34,595 nucleotides of DNA, from positions 1 through 34,595 of the forward strand of contig JAHZIT010000015.1 in NCBI GenBank assembly GCA_022601275.1, read 5' to 3'. Position numbers and translations under genes: made by a program. The notes under the pieces were generated by a model. The model was given only the letters and a program-made list of their open reading frames with translations. It searched no databases and was not told where the DNA came from. The DNA is from Actinomycetes bacterium (GTDB lineage: Bacteria; Actinomycetota; Actinomycetes; Mycobacteriales; Mycobacteriaceae). Of this stretch, positions 15,830 to 23,302 are shown piece after piece; the first letter of the stretch is position 1; every line of letters begins with the position of its first letter.

Positions 15830-16345
15830 ATGCCCACCATTCTCGCCGTCGCCGTCGCGCTCATCGGCGGTTTTGTCCAGAGCCGTCGCCACAAGGATCG
15901 ACCGGCGGCCGACATTCACCTGGTCTGGTGGATGGTGGCAGTCGTTGGTGTCGCTTCGGTCATCGGAGCCGGCTTCCACATCTTCGATGGACCTCATATC
16001 GCCGAGATGATCGGCTACACCCGCGGCAATGGTGGTTTTCAGTGGGAGAACGCGATGGGGGACTTGGCTATTGGTGTCGTCGGCATCATGTCTTACTGGT
16101 TCCGCGGGCACTTCTGGCTGTGCGTCCTCGTGGTACTCACCATTCAGTACGTCGGCGACGCCGCCGGGCACATCTACTTCTGGATCGCCCAAGGCAACAC
16201 CCAGCCCTACAACATCGGGATTCCGCTGTGGTCCGACATTTTGCTGCCGATAGTCATGTGGGCGCTGTATGCCTGGTCTCGTCGCAGCGGTGGGGCTGCG
16301 CTCGTTCGTCGATCCGGGGATGCCGAGGACTGCCCCTCCCGGTAG
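15830..16345 (+). CDS. DUF6790-type membrane protein
   Basis: A 171-residue membrane protein from ATG 15830 with GAAGGAGA about 10 nt upstream. Helices are visible at 'ILAVAVALIGGFVQS', 'LVWWMVAVVGVASVIGAGFHIFDG', 'AMGDLAIGVVGIMSYWF', 'FWLCVLVVLTIQYVGDAAGHIYFWI' and 'LWSDILLPIVMWALYAW'. The conserved 'GFQWENAMGDLAIG' and 'QYVGDAAGHIYFW' blocks, with polar His/Asp inside helices, match my memory of DUF6790. Function unknown; the buried His and Asp residues might bind a metal or cofactor. The tail after about residue 155 is hydrophilic. The neighbouring lipoprotein ends 200 bp upstream, so co-transcription is uncertain. Confidence 0.72.
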   Translation: MPTILAVAVALIGGFVQSRRHKDRPAADIHLVWWMVAVVGVASVIGAGFHIFDGPHIAEMIGYTRGNGGFQWENAMGDLAIGVVGIMSYWFRGHFWLCVLVVLTIQYVGDAAGHIYFWIAQGNTQPYNIGIPLWSDILLPIVMWALYAWSRRSGGAALVRRSGDAEDCPSR

Positions 16346-16401
16346 AGCGACCGATTCCGCGCCCGAACACCAAAGTCTCTCGAATGAACACCGATCGGTA
16401 G

Positions 16402-16599
16402 CAGGCTGACGATCCAACATCGTCGCCGCCAAAGACATCGTCGCCGCCAAAGCCGCCAAAGTCGCCGACTGCAAAGGAAGACCGGCAGTTGACATACACC
16501 AATGGCGGCTGCCGCTTCATCTTCGAAGTTGACTACGCCGTAACAGGTTTCGTGAGCATCGCACTCACCGCGCGGGACCAGCCGATCCGCGCCCAATGA
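16402..16599 (+). pseudogene. Possible relic of a Pro-linker protein
   Basis: In this 331-bp gap between the DUF6790 gene and the tRNA, one plus-strand frame of 65 codons reads a Pro/Ser/Lys linker (SSPPKTSSPPKPPKSP) followed by a domain-like 'LTYTNGGCRFIFEVDYAVTG' stretch and a TGA at 16597. The frame is closed upstream by a TAG at 16399, five codons after an ATG (16384). A TTG at 16489 behind AAGGAAG could start a 36-residue peptide. It may be a small gene or the 3' remnant of a secreted protein. The minus-strand reading is less protein-like. Low certainty. Confidence 0.3.
16417..16461. repeat. 18-bp tandem repeat
   Basis: ACATCGTCGCCGCCAAAG occurs twice head-to-tail (16417-16434 and 16435-16452), followed by a further half copy CCGCCAAAG (16453-16461). 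It lies in the Pro/Ser linker of the relic ORF. Confidence 0.85.
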
Positions 16600-16676
16600 T
16601 GACGACTCGCGACACCGAGACCGCCTTCGCGCCCTGACACGCACCGCCGAAACGGCTTCTAGCTGTGCCGATGCAG

Positions 16677-16750
16677 TGCCCCCAGTGGGACTCGAACCCA
16701 CACTGTGCGGATTTTAAGTCCGCTGCCTCTGCCAATTGGGCTATGGGGGC
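16677..16750 (-). tRNA. tRNA with UAA anticodon (nominal tRNA-Leu), class-I body
   Basis: A 74-nt cloverleaf on the minus strand: acceptor GCCCCCA/TGGGGGC (7 bp), discriminator A73, D-arm GCC/GGC with the AATTGGCAGA loop, anticodon stem GCGGA/TCCGC around loop CTTAAAA (anticodon TAA, reading UUA), T-arm GTGGG/CCCAC with loop TTCGAGT. CCA is not encoded. The anticodon assigns leucine, but the variable region is only 5 nt (ACAGT), while bacterial tRNA-Leu is normally class II with a long variable arm. The discriminator A fits leucine. The amino acid actually loaded is therefore uncertain. Confidence 0.9.
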
Positions 16751-16860
16751 GTTGCAGTTCAGAGCACTCCCTGCACGACCTTGACGTTAGCTCCTCGCCG
16801 ATCGCCGGCGTGGCCGTGGTGTGAATCAATGCCGGCGTTACGTGCTCCGTCAATGCCAAC

Positions 16861-16912
16861 CTCGGGCAGCCGAACCCGAGTTGCCCACGGGTACTCACCC
16901 AGCAGTGGGTGA
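16861..16912 (+). promoter_or_regulatory. Two consecutive hairpins upstream of the EAL gene
   Basis: CTCGGG/CCCGAG (16861-16880, 8-nt loop) is followed by TCACCCA/TGGGTGA (16895-16912, 4-nt loop). A competing pairing CCCAC (16884-16888) with GTGGG (16905-16909) would exclude the second hairpin. They lie 125-175 nt before the GTG start of the phosphodiesterase. They could be a structured leader or an operator pair; the rest of the 286-bp gap between tRNA and gene holds no ORF. Confidence 0.4.
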
Positions 16913-17036
16913 CATCAATATGAACAATCGTAGGAGAAAGGGCGCGAGGGCACCCAAAACACTGCTTTGATCGCAGATGAACGTCCCGCCGCGGAGCCTC
17001 CGTGCCCCGCGGGCCTTCTAGCGGGAGGGAGTTGAC

Positions 17037-19418
17037 GTGCCCGCGACGGCGCCACATCACTCTCCTGCACGGCTAGAAGCTGCACTCCTGTGGTGGGCGC
17101 GCGCCGCTGCTGCGGTGGTGCTCGGCGTCGCCGCCGTGACTTTTCTAGGCTGGTCGAGCGGCATCGACACCCTGACGCGGGGCGCTGCCGCCTGGCCGCA
17201 GATGACACCCTGGACCGCTGCGCTCCTGGCGACGCTGGGGCTTGCGGTCCTGATACAGACGGGCCGTCCGTCCCACGCCAGAGTGTGGGCGGGGGTCGGC
17301 TTGGCCGTGGTCGCCGGCCTTCTCGCTGGGGCGTTCCTGGCCGAATACGCGACCGGCAGGTCGTTCGGCCTGGATCAGCTGTGGTTCCCCGGCACGATGC
17401 GCACGTTTCAGTCATCGTGGCCAGGCCGTCCCAGCCCGCATACCGGAATCTCGGTTCTGCTGATGGCATTCGGTGTTGGGCTTACCCACCTGAACCTCAA
17501 GAGGGTGCCGGCGGCCTGGGCGACAAGCCTGGTGGCCGCTGTCGCGTTGCCGTTTGTCGTCCTCGCGACCTACCTTTTCCAGGCTCTGGCACTTGTCGGA
17601 ATCACCCAGTCAACCGGTATGGCGATCACGACGGCCGTGTCCTTTCTCCTGCTCGTTTCTGCAGCCTTCGCGACCCGCCACGACCGAAATCCGGTCGCCT
17701 GGATACTCGCCCGTCCCGACGGATGGACCTTGATTCGGATGGTGGCCATCCTCGCCGGCCCACCGATCCTCGTCGCGCTGTCACGCGGGGCCTTCCTGAA
17801 CCTCGGCCTACCCAACGACGAGGCCTGGGTCGCCTCGGTATCGATCAGCACCCTCGTGGTCGGACTGGCCGCGTTCTATCTGATCCAGCACGAACAGAAA
17901 CTGTTGATCGAATCGGAACTACTGAGCCGCCAGCGAGCCGACGCTGAGGCGCGGTATCGCATTCTGGCCGACAACGCGGTAGACGTGGTCCTTCATGTGA
18001 GAGGTTCTGGCGTGGTGTGGGTCTCGCCGTCGGTGGAAGCCGCCTTCGGGTGGCCGCGTGATCGATGGATCGGCTCGGATTTGCTCACCTACGTCCACCC
18101 CGACGAGGTCGGCATCCTGGTCAACGCGTTGCAGGACATCGCCGCCGAAAAGGCGGTCGCCACACCCCGCTGCCGGATCATGAGCGCCGATGGCGGATGC
18201 CACTGGGTCGACTGCCGCGGGAAACCCTATATCGACGCTGAGGGCAATACCGATGGGGTGATCGGGTCGATGCGAATCGTCGATGAGCAGGTCGGGGCGC
18301 AGCGGCAGCTCAAAGCCGAGAAGGAACGGTTCGAGTCAGTGGTCGGAAAAGCGCCGTCGGCCATCTCGGTAGGCGATCTCCAAGATCGGTTCATCTTGGT
18401 CAACGATGCTTTCTGCCAATTGTTCGGGCAGAAGTCGGTTGAGGAGGTGATTGGACGAACCGAGGAGGAGATCCTCCCGCCCGATGTTCTTCGACGTTCA
18501 CAACTTGCGGTGACTCAACTTCGTGCCGGGGACAGCGCTCTGGAGGAAGAGTCGATCGCACGCGGGCTAGAGAACATCTCGGTCATGACCCAGCGATTTC
18601 CGTTGCACGATGCTGCCGGACAAACCAAAGAGCTCGTCACGATAAGAACGGACATCACCCACCGCAAGAGAGTCGAGCAGGAAGCCGCCGAACGCGCCCA
18701 GTGGCAGGAGCGTATCCGTGCAGCCATCGGCGATGGGCGACTCTTGGTCTACTCGCAACCGATCGTGACCATCGCGACCAGGGAGACGGTCCAAGAAGAG
18801 TTGCTGGTGCGGCTTCGCGACGCCGACACCGAGGATGTCCTGCCGCCGAGCGATTTTCTTCCGCAGTGCGAACGGCACGGATTGATGCCGGTCATCGACC
18901 GATACATGGCCGAACGGGCCATCGACCTGGCGCGTGGCGGCCGTCACGTATGCGTCAACATCACTGGCCAAACCATCACCGACGCAACAACAATGAGCGA
19001 GATCCTCGATGCACTCACCACCGCGGGACCAGACATAACCGGCAGGATCGTCTTTGAGATCACCGAGACGACCGCTCTTGCCTCGCCCGAGATAGCCAAG
19101 GCGTTTTCCGTGAGCATGCGGGATCGCGGCTGCCGAGTTGCTCTCGACGACTTCGGGACCGGTTACGGCACGTTCACCGAACTGCGAAACCTCGCTCTTT
19201 ACGGGTTGAAGATCGATCTCAGCTTCGTCCAGAACATGCTCGGCGATCGCGATGACGAACGCGTCGTGAACACCATCGTCTTCGTCGCGCAGACCTACGG
19301 CCTGACCACCATCGCCGAGGGGGTCGAGTCGGAGGCGGTGCTACAAAAGCTTGCCGAAGCGGGAGCAGATCGTGCGCAGGGGTATCTCTTCGGCAAGCCG
19401 CAGCCGATTGTTGCATGA
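17037..19418 (+). CDS. Membrane-bound PAS-PAS-EAL c-di-GMP phosphodiesterase
   Basis: A 793-residue protein predicted to hydrolyse cyclic di-GMP to pGpG. GTG 17037 follows GGGAGGGA at about 6-nt spacing. The order is a multi-pass membrane sensor (about 15-290) homologous to the one in the GGDEF protein ('GIDTLTRGAAAWPQMTPWTA', 'YATGRSFGLDQLWFP', 'WPGRPSPHTGISVLL'), PAS1 (about 305-420), PAS2 (about 425-545) and EAL (about 555-793). Catalytic residues all appear present: Glu of EELLVRL (EAL reads ELL), Asn of CVNIT, Glu of FEITET, DDFGTGYG, Lys of LKIDLSF, Glu of IAEGVES and Gln of QGYLFGKP. No GGDEF domain is included. Expected to be active and membrane-bound, opposing the cyclase at 13007. 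Its signal is unknown. Confidence 0.93.
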   Translation: MPATAPHHSPARLEAALLWWARAAAAVVLGVAAVTFLGWSSGIDTLTRGAAAWPQMTPWTAALLATLGLAVLIQTGRPSHARVWAGVGLAVVAGLLAGAFLAEYATGRSFGLDQLWFPGTMRTFQSSWPGRPSPHTGISVLLMAFGVGLTHLNLKRVPAAWATSLVAAVALPFVVLATYLFQALALVGITQSTGMAITTAVSFLLLVSAAFATRHDRNPVAWILARPDGWTLIRMVAILAGPPILVALSRGAFLNLGLPNDEAWVASVSISTLVVGLAAFYLIQHEQKLLIESELLSRQRADAEARYRILADNAVDVVLHVRGSGVVWVSPSVEAAFGWPRDRWIGSDLLTYVHPDEVGILVNALQDIAAEKAVATPRCRIMSADGGCHWVDCRGKPYIDAEGNTDGVIGSMRIVDEQVGAQRQLKAEKERFESVVGKAPSAISVGDLQDRFILVNDAFCQLFGQKSVEEVIGRTEEEILPPDVLRRSQLAVTQLRAGDSALEEESIARGLENISVMTQRFPLHDAAGQTKELVTIRTDITHRKRVEQEAAERAQWQERIRAAIGDGRLLVYSQPIVTIATRETVQEELLVRLRDADTEDVLPPSDFLPQCERHGLMPVIDRYMAERAIDLARGGRHVCVNITGQTITDATTMSEILDALTTAGPDITGRIVFEITETTALASPEIAKAFSVSMRDRGCRVALDDFGTGYGTFTELRNLALYGLKIDLSFVQNMLGDRDDERVVNTIVFVAQTYGLTTIAEGVESEAVLQKLAEAGADRAQGYLFGKPQPIVA

Positions 19419-19470
19419 TCAGCACTACGCCCCAGGCGAGGTGGTGCGAAGCCTTCCAAGTACGGGGGCG

Positions 19471-20337
19471 TTATGGCGTGGCCGTCTCTTCAGCCAGCGC
19501 GATCAATTTGGCGCGCACCAGATCTGGCTGCTCGTCGACGATGAAATGACCACCGTCGACGACCTCCACGGTGTAGTCGTCGGCGCGGGCCGTTTCGGCC
19601 GCGGCAAGTTCTGGGGCGAGCGCCGTGTCGTCCTTGCCGAACAACACCCGAGTCGGCACCGTCGAGCGCCGTCGCTCACCGTCGCGCATCCCGTTCGGGA
19701 CCTCGCGCAAAAGGAAGGTCCGGTAGGTGTCCCGCCCGGTGCGGGCGACGACGGGATCCCGGAACCGTTCGGTGTACACGCGAGCGGTTTGGGGGTCGAT
19801 CTCCGAGGCCGCCCGATAGGCCCGATCCAGGAACCCGGTGCGTCGTTGAACCGGCACCCCGGCGATCGCGATCAGCGGCTGGTACATCAGTAGCCGCCAT
19901 GCGTGACGGGCCAGCACCTTGGGCGGGACCCATGGGTGGGCCATGTTGAGCACCAGGTAGCCCTCGATCCGCTCGGGCACCCGCAAGGTCAGCAGATAGC
20001 CGATGAAGCCGCCCCAGTCATGGCCGACGAGCAGCACCCGATCCAGGCCCAGGGCGTCCATCAGCGCAATGAGATCGCTGACCACGTCTTCCTTAGCCCA
20101 ACGGTGCGGCGGCGGGCCTGACCAGCCGTAGCCGGGCAGGTCGGGAGCAATGATGCGCAATCCCGGCGGCGGGTCGGCCAGCAGATCCCGGTACGCCCAA
20201 TGGTGCTGCGGCCAGCCGTGAAGGGCCAGAACCGGCCGACCGTCCGGCGGACCGGATTCGGTCACGTGGAACCGGACCCCCCGCGCCGTCACAAAGCTTC
20301 TGCGGACACCGTCGATCGGCGGGGGTTGGTTCGTCAT
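19471..20337 (-). CDS. Epoxide-hydrolase-like alpha/beta hydrolase (EphF-like)
   Basis: A 288-residue cytoplasmic hydrolase from ATG 20337; the longer upstream frame runs antisense through prpE and is ignored. The motifs are those of epoxide hydrolases: oxyanion HGWP (40-43), 'DLPGYGWSGPP', nucleophile elbow GHDWGG with Asp107 in place of Ser, acidic Asp236/Asp237 in 'FGKDDTAL' and His264 in 'DGGHF'. The cap holds Tyr residues that could polarise an epoxide. Overall it resembles mycobacterial EphF-type proteins (from memory). Haloalkane dehalogenases share the Asp nucleophile but lack this cap pattern. It is divergent from prpE with only 36 bp between the two start codons. Confidence 0.85.
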   Translation of the reverse strand: MTNQPPPIDGVRRSFVTARGVRFHVTESGPPDGRPVLALHGWPQHHWAYRDLLADPPPGLRIIAPDLPGYGWSGPPPHRWAKEDVVSDLIALMDALGLDRVLLVGHDWGGFIGYLLTLRVPERIEGYLVLNMAHPWVPPKVLARHAWRLLMYQPLIAIAGVPVQRRTGFLDRAYRAASEIDPQTARVYTERFRDPVVARTGRDTYRTFLLREVPNGMRDGERRRSTVPTRVLFGKDDTALAPELAAAETARADDYTVEVVDGGHFIVDEQPDLVRAKLIALAEETATP

Positions 20338-20346
20338 GCCCCTGAG

Positions 20347-20365
20347 CGTAATCGGAAGGATTACG
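20347..20365. promoter_or_regulatory. Palindromic operator candidate in prpE/hydrolase intergenic
   Basis: CGTAATC-GGAAG-GATTACG is a perfect 7-bp inverted repeat with a 5-nt spacer. It occupies the middle of the 36-bp gap between the divergent hydrolase and prpE genes. It is likely a regulator site controlling both. GGAAGGA inside it is 13 nt before the prpE ATG, too far for a normal ribosome site. Confidence 0.5.
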
Positions 20366-20373
20366 GTTCTGAT

Positions 20374-22305
20374 ATGCCCAGGTACCGCGATCTCTTCGAG
20401 GACAGCATCAACGATCCCCCGGCCTTCTGGGCCGATGCGGCCGCCGACATCACGTGGACCCAGTCCCCGCGGCGCATCATCGACGACAGTCATCCCCCGT
20501 TCTACCGCTGGTTTCCCGACGCCGAGCTCAACACGTGCGCGAACGCGCTGGACCGCCACGTTGCCGACGGGCCGGGGGCACCTCCGGCTCGCCCGGGCGA
20601 GCAAAGTGACCCGGGAATCGGCTGGGGCGGGCGTGCCGACCAGCCCGCGCTCATCTACGACTCCGCGGTGACCAATACCAAGCGCACCTACAGCTACGCC
20701 GAACTACTCGACGAGACCGCGCGGTTCGCCGGCGCGTTACGCGAGCTCGGCGTCGGCAAGGGCGACCGGGTTGTCATCTATTTGCCGATGATCCCCGAGG
20801 CCGTCATCGCCATGCTGGCCTGCGCGCGGTTGGGCGCAGTTCACTCGGTGGTGTTCGGCGGTTTCGCACCGCACGAACTGGCAGTGCGGATCGACGACGT
20901 CCGCCCCACGGTGATCGTTTCCGCATCGTGCGGGATCGAGGCCGCGCGGGTGACCGAATACAAGCCGATGCTCGATGCCGCGATCGCGATGGCTTCCCAC
21001 CCTCCCCGCTACTGCGTTGTGGTGCAACGGGATCGACTCCGCTGTGACCTCGTCGAAGGGCGTGACCTGAACTGGGTCGATGTGATGGCGGGCGCCACGC
21101 CCGCCGAGTCGGTACCGGTCGCCGCCACCGACCCGCTGTACGTGCTCTACACCTCGGGGACCACCGGCAAGCCCAAAGGGATCGTCCGGGATCACGGTGG
21201 GCACGCCGTCGCGTTGCTGTGGAGCATGCGCCATATCTACGACATCGGGCCCGGAGATGTGTTCTGGGCCGCCTCTGATGTGGGGTGGGTGGTCGGCCAC
21301 TCCTACATCGTCTATGCGCCTCTGCTGATGGGCGCGACGACGGTGCTGTACGAGGGAAAGCCCGTCGGCACACCCGACCCTGGGGCATTTTGGCGGGTGG
21401 CCGCAGAACACGGCGTGAAGGCGATGTTCACCGCACCGACGGCGATCCGGGCGATTCGCAAGGAAGACCCCGAAGCCCAGCACCTGGCCAACCACGACTT
21501 GTCAGCTCTGAAGTATCTGTTCCTGGCCGGCGAGCGACTCGATCCCGACACCTACTACTGGACCGCCGACAAGCTCGGCATCCCGGTGATAGACCACTGG
21601 TGGCAGACTGAGACCGGGTGGCCGGTGGCAGCCAATCCGGTAGGCACCGAACATCTTCCGGTAAAGGCGGGCTCCCCCACTGTTCCCATGCCCGGCTATG
21701 ACGTCCATATTCTGCACGAAGACGGGAGCGGATGTCAGCCCGGCGAGGAAGGCGCCATCTGCATCAGTCTGCCGTTGCCGCCCGGCACGCTGCCGACGCT
21801 GTGGAATGCCAACGATCGCTTCGAGGCGTCGTACCTGTCCCAACACCCTGGCTACTACCTGACCGGCGACGGCGGGCACTTCGACGAGGACGGCTACCTG
21901 TTCGTGATGGGCCGAATCGACGACGTCATCAACGTGGCCGGACACCGTCTGTCGACCGGCGCGATCGAGGAGGTGCTCGCCACGCACCCGTCGGTAGCGG
22001 AGTGCGCGGTGATCGGGGTGGCCGATGAGATCAAGGGGCAGGTTCCGCGAGGTCTTGTAGTGGTCAAGGCCGGCGCGCCGACCGACGGACTGGCCGACGA
22101 GCTCGTCCGGCTGGTGCGCGACGAGATCGGCGCGGTGGCCGCGTTCAAGCTTGTCGACGTTGTCCCCGCACTCCCGAAGACGCGATCGGGCAAGATCCTG
22201 CGCAAGACGATGCGCGGTATCGCAGCCGGCCGCGACGAGCCGGTTCCATCGACCATCGAGGACGCTGCAGTGCTGGAGCCGCTCAGACCGATTCTGCAGT
22301 CATGA
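20374..22305 (+). CDS. prpE: Propionate--CoA ligase (propionyl-CoA synthetase)
   Basis: A 643-residue acyl-CoA synthetase that activates propionate to propionyl-CoA with ATP through an acyl-AMP intermediate in the cytoplasm. From ATG 20374 it aligns along its length with E. coli PrpE as I remember it: N-terminal 'SINDPPAFWADAAADITW', 'PPFYRWFPDAELNTCANALDRH', 'GDRVVIYLPMIPEAVIAMLACARLGAVHSVVFGGF', P-loop 'YTSGTTGKPKG' (about 259-269), 'FWAASDVGWVVGHSYIVYAPLL', 'HWWQTETGWPV', and the C-terminal 'LPKTRSGKILRK' with catalytic, acetylatable Lys607. Acetyl-CoA synthetase is the main alternative but PrpE blocks fit better. No prpBCD genes are adjacent. Propionate handling is important in mycobacteria growing on sterols and odd-chain fatty acids. 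Confidence 0.9.
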   Translation: MPRYRDLFEDSINDPPAFWADAAADITWTQSPRRIIDDSHPPFYRWFPDAELNTCANALDRHVADGPGAPPARPGEQSDPGIGWGGRADQPALIYDSAVTNTKRTYSYAELLDETARFAGALRELGVGKGDRVVIYLPMIPEAVIAMLACARLGAVHSVVFGGFAPHELAVRIDDVRPTVIVSASCGIEAARVTEYKPMLDAAIAMASHPPRYCVVVQRDRLRCDLVEGRDLNWVDVMAGATPAESVPVAATDPLYVLYTSGTTGKPKGIVRDHGGHAVALLWSMRHIYDIGPGDVFWAASDVGWVVGHSYIVYAPLLMGATTVLYEGKPVGTPDPGAFWRVAAEHGVKAMFTAPTAIRAIRKEDPEAQHLANHDLSALKYLFLAGERLDPDTYYWTADKLGIPVIDHWWQTETGWPVAANPVGTEHLPVKAGSPTVPMPGYDVHILHEDGSGCQPGEEGAICISLPLPPGTLPTLWNANDRFEASYLSQHPGYYLTGDGGHFDEDGYLFVMGRIDDVINVAGHRLSTGAIEEVLATHPSVAECAVIGVADEIKGQVPRGLVVVKAGAPTDGLADELVRLVRDEIGAVAAFKLVDVVPALPKTRSGKILRKTMRGIAAGRDEPVPSTIEDAAVLEPLRPILQS

Positions 22306-22311
22306 AAGAGG

Positions 22312-22355
22312 GTTGGGGCAACGCCTCAGGCTGGTTTGGGACAACGCCTCAGGCA
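22312..22355. repeat. 22-bp direct repeat between prpE and ppx2
   Basis: GTTGGGGCAACGCCTCAGGC (from 22312) and GTTTGGGACAACGCCTCAGGC (from 22334) lie head-to-tail with few differences; CAACGCCTCAGGC is shared exactly. They fill the 43-bp convergent gap, and the second copy overlaps the ppx2 stop codon (22349-22351), so the event duplicated the 3' end of ppx2. Confidence 0.8.
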
Positions 22356-23302
22356 ATGGACAGCGCGATCCCGTCGAGGATGTCGTGCTCGCTGACCACC
22401 AATTCATTGATGCCGGCACGTTCAGCTAGCACGGCGGCCAACTCTTGCACGACAATCACGCCCCCACCGATGACGTCCACCCGGCCCTCATGCATCGGCC
22501 CGAGGGCGGCCCTCTGCCGGCGCGTCATCGCGAGGAGATCCCTACACACGTCCAGCAGATCGCCGACCCCGATCCGAGACAGATGAATGGCCTCGGCATC
22601 GTATGCGGTCATCTTCCGCGCGAGAGCTGCCAGCGTCGTCATGGTGCCCGCGACCCCAACCCAGGTTCGGGCCTGCTCGACAGGCACGAGCTGAAGCGAG
22701 GCCGCGAGGGCATCGCGTACGACGGTGCGAGCGGCGGCGACCTCTTCATCGGTGGGCGGATCGGAGCGCAGGCAGCGCTCGGTGAGACGCACGCAACCGA
22801 TGTCGGCCGAGTGGCCGGCCACCACGTCCTCAGAACCCAGCACCACTTCGGTGGAACCGCCGCCGAGATCCACCACAACGAATGGTGCTGCACCAATGTC
22901 CAATTCACTGACCGCCCCGTGGAATGACAGTTTGGCTTCTTCGGCACCGGTGATGACCTCTGCCACCGCACCGGGCACGACGGCGCCGAGCAATTCAGAG
23001 GCCATCGCGAAGAACGCTTCGCGGTTGGATGCATCGCGGGCGGCGGAGGTCGCCACCATCCGGACAGACGCGACGTCTTGACGGCGCATGAGTTCGGCGT
23101 AGTCGGACAACGCCGCATGCGTGCGGGCCAGCGCATCTGCCGCGAACTGCCCGGTCGCGTCGACGCCCTGCCCAAGTCGCACGACGCGCATCTCACGGTG
23201 CACATCGGCCAACCGGCCATCGACGACATCGGCGATGAGAAGTCGGATCGAGTTGGTTCCGCAGTCCACTGCGGCGACCCTCGCTTCTTGCTCGCCCGTC
23301 AT
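22349..23302 (-). CDS. ppx2: Ppx/GppA phosphatase family protein
   Basis: A 317-residue protein of the sugar-kinase/Hsp70 actin-like superfamily: phosphate-1 motif 'VAAVDCGTNSIRLLIADV' (about 9-26), 'VRMVATSAARDASN', phosphate-2 'VVDLGGGSTEVVLG', 'GVAGTMTTLAALA' and 'VIGGGVIVVQELA'. It should act on polyphosphate or pppGpp. It corresponds by position to M. tuberculosis Rv1026 (named Ppx2), whose reported activities differ between studies. Here only the short two-domain form is present. ATG 23302 overlaps the DUF501 stop as ATGA (23299-23302), placing it last in the eno-ftsB-DUF501-ppx2 unit. It links cell-division and energy genes with polyphosphate/stringent signalling. Confidence 0.9.
   Translation of the reverse strand: MTGEQEARVAAVDCGTNSIRLLIADVVDGRLADVHREMRVVRLGQGVDATGQFAADALARTHAALSDYAELMRRQDVASVRMVATSAARDASNREAFFAMASELLGAVVPGAVAEVITGAEEAKLSFHGAVSELDIGAAPFVVVDLGGGSTEVVLGSEDVVAGHSADIGCVRLTERCLRSDPPTDEEVAAARTVVRDALAASLQLVPVEQARTWVGVAGTMTTLAALARKMTAYDAEAIHLSRIGVGDLLDVCRDLLAMTRRQRAALGPMHEGRVDVIGGGVIVVQELAAVLAERAGINELVVSEHDILDGIALSIA

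Noticed and set aside
16752..17036. c-di-GMP riboswitch (GEMM class) before the EAL gene
   Set aside because: The GEMM core sequence and tetraloop-receptor pattern could not be found by eye; only simple hairpins are visible.
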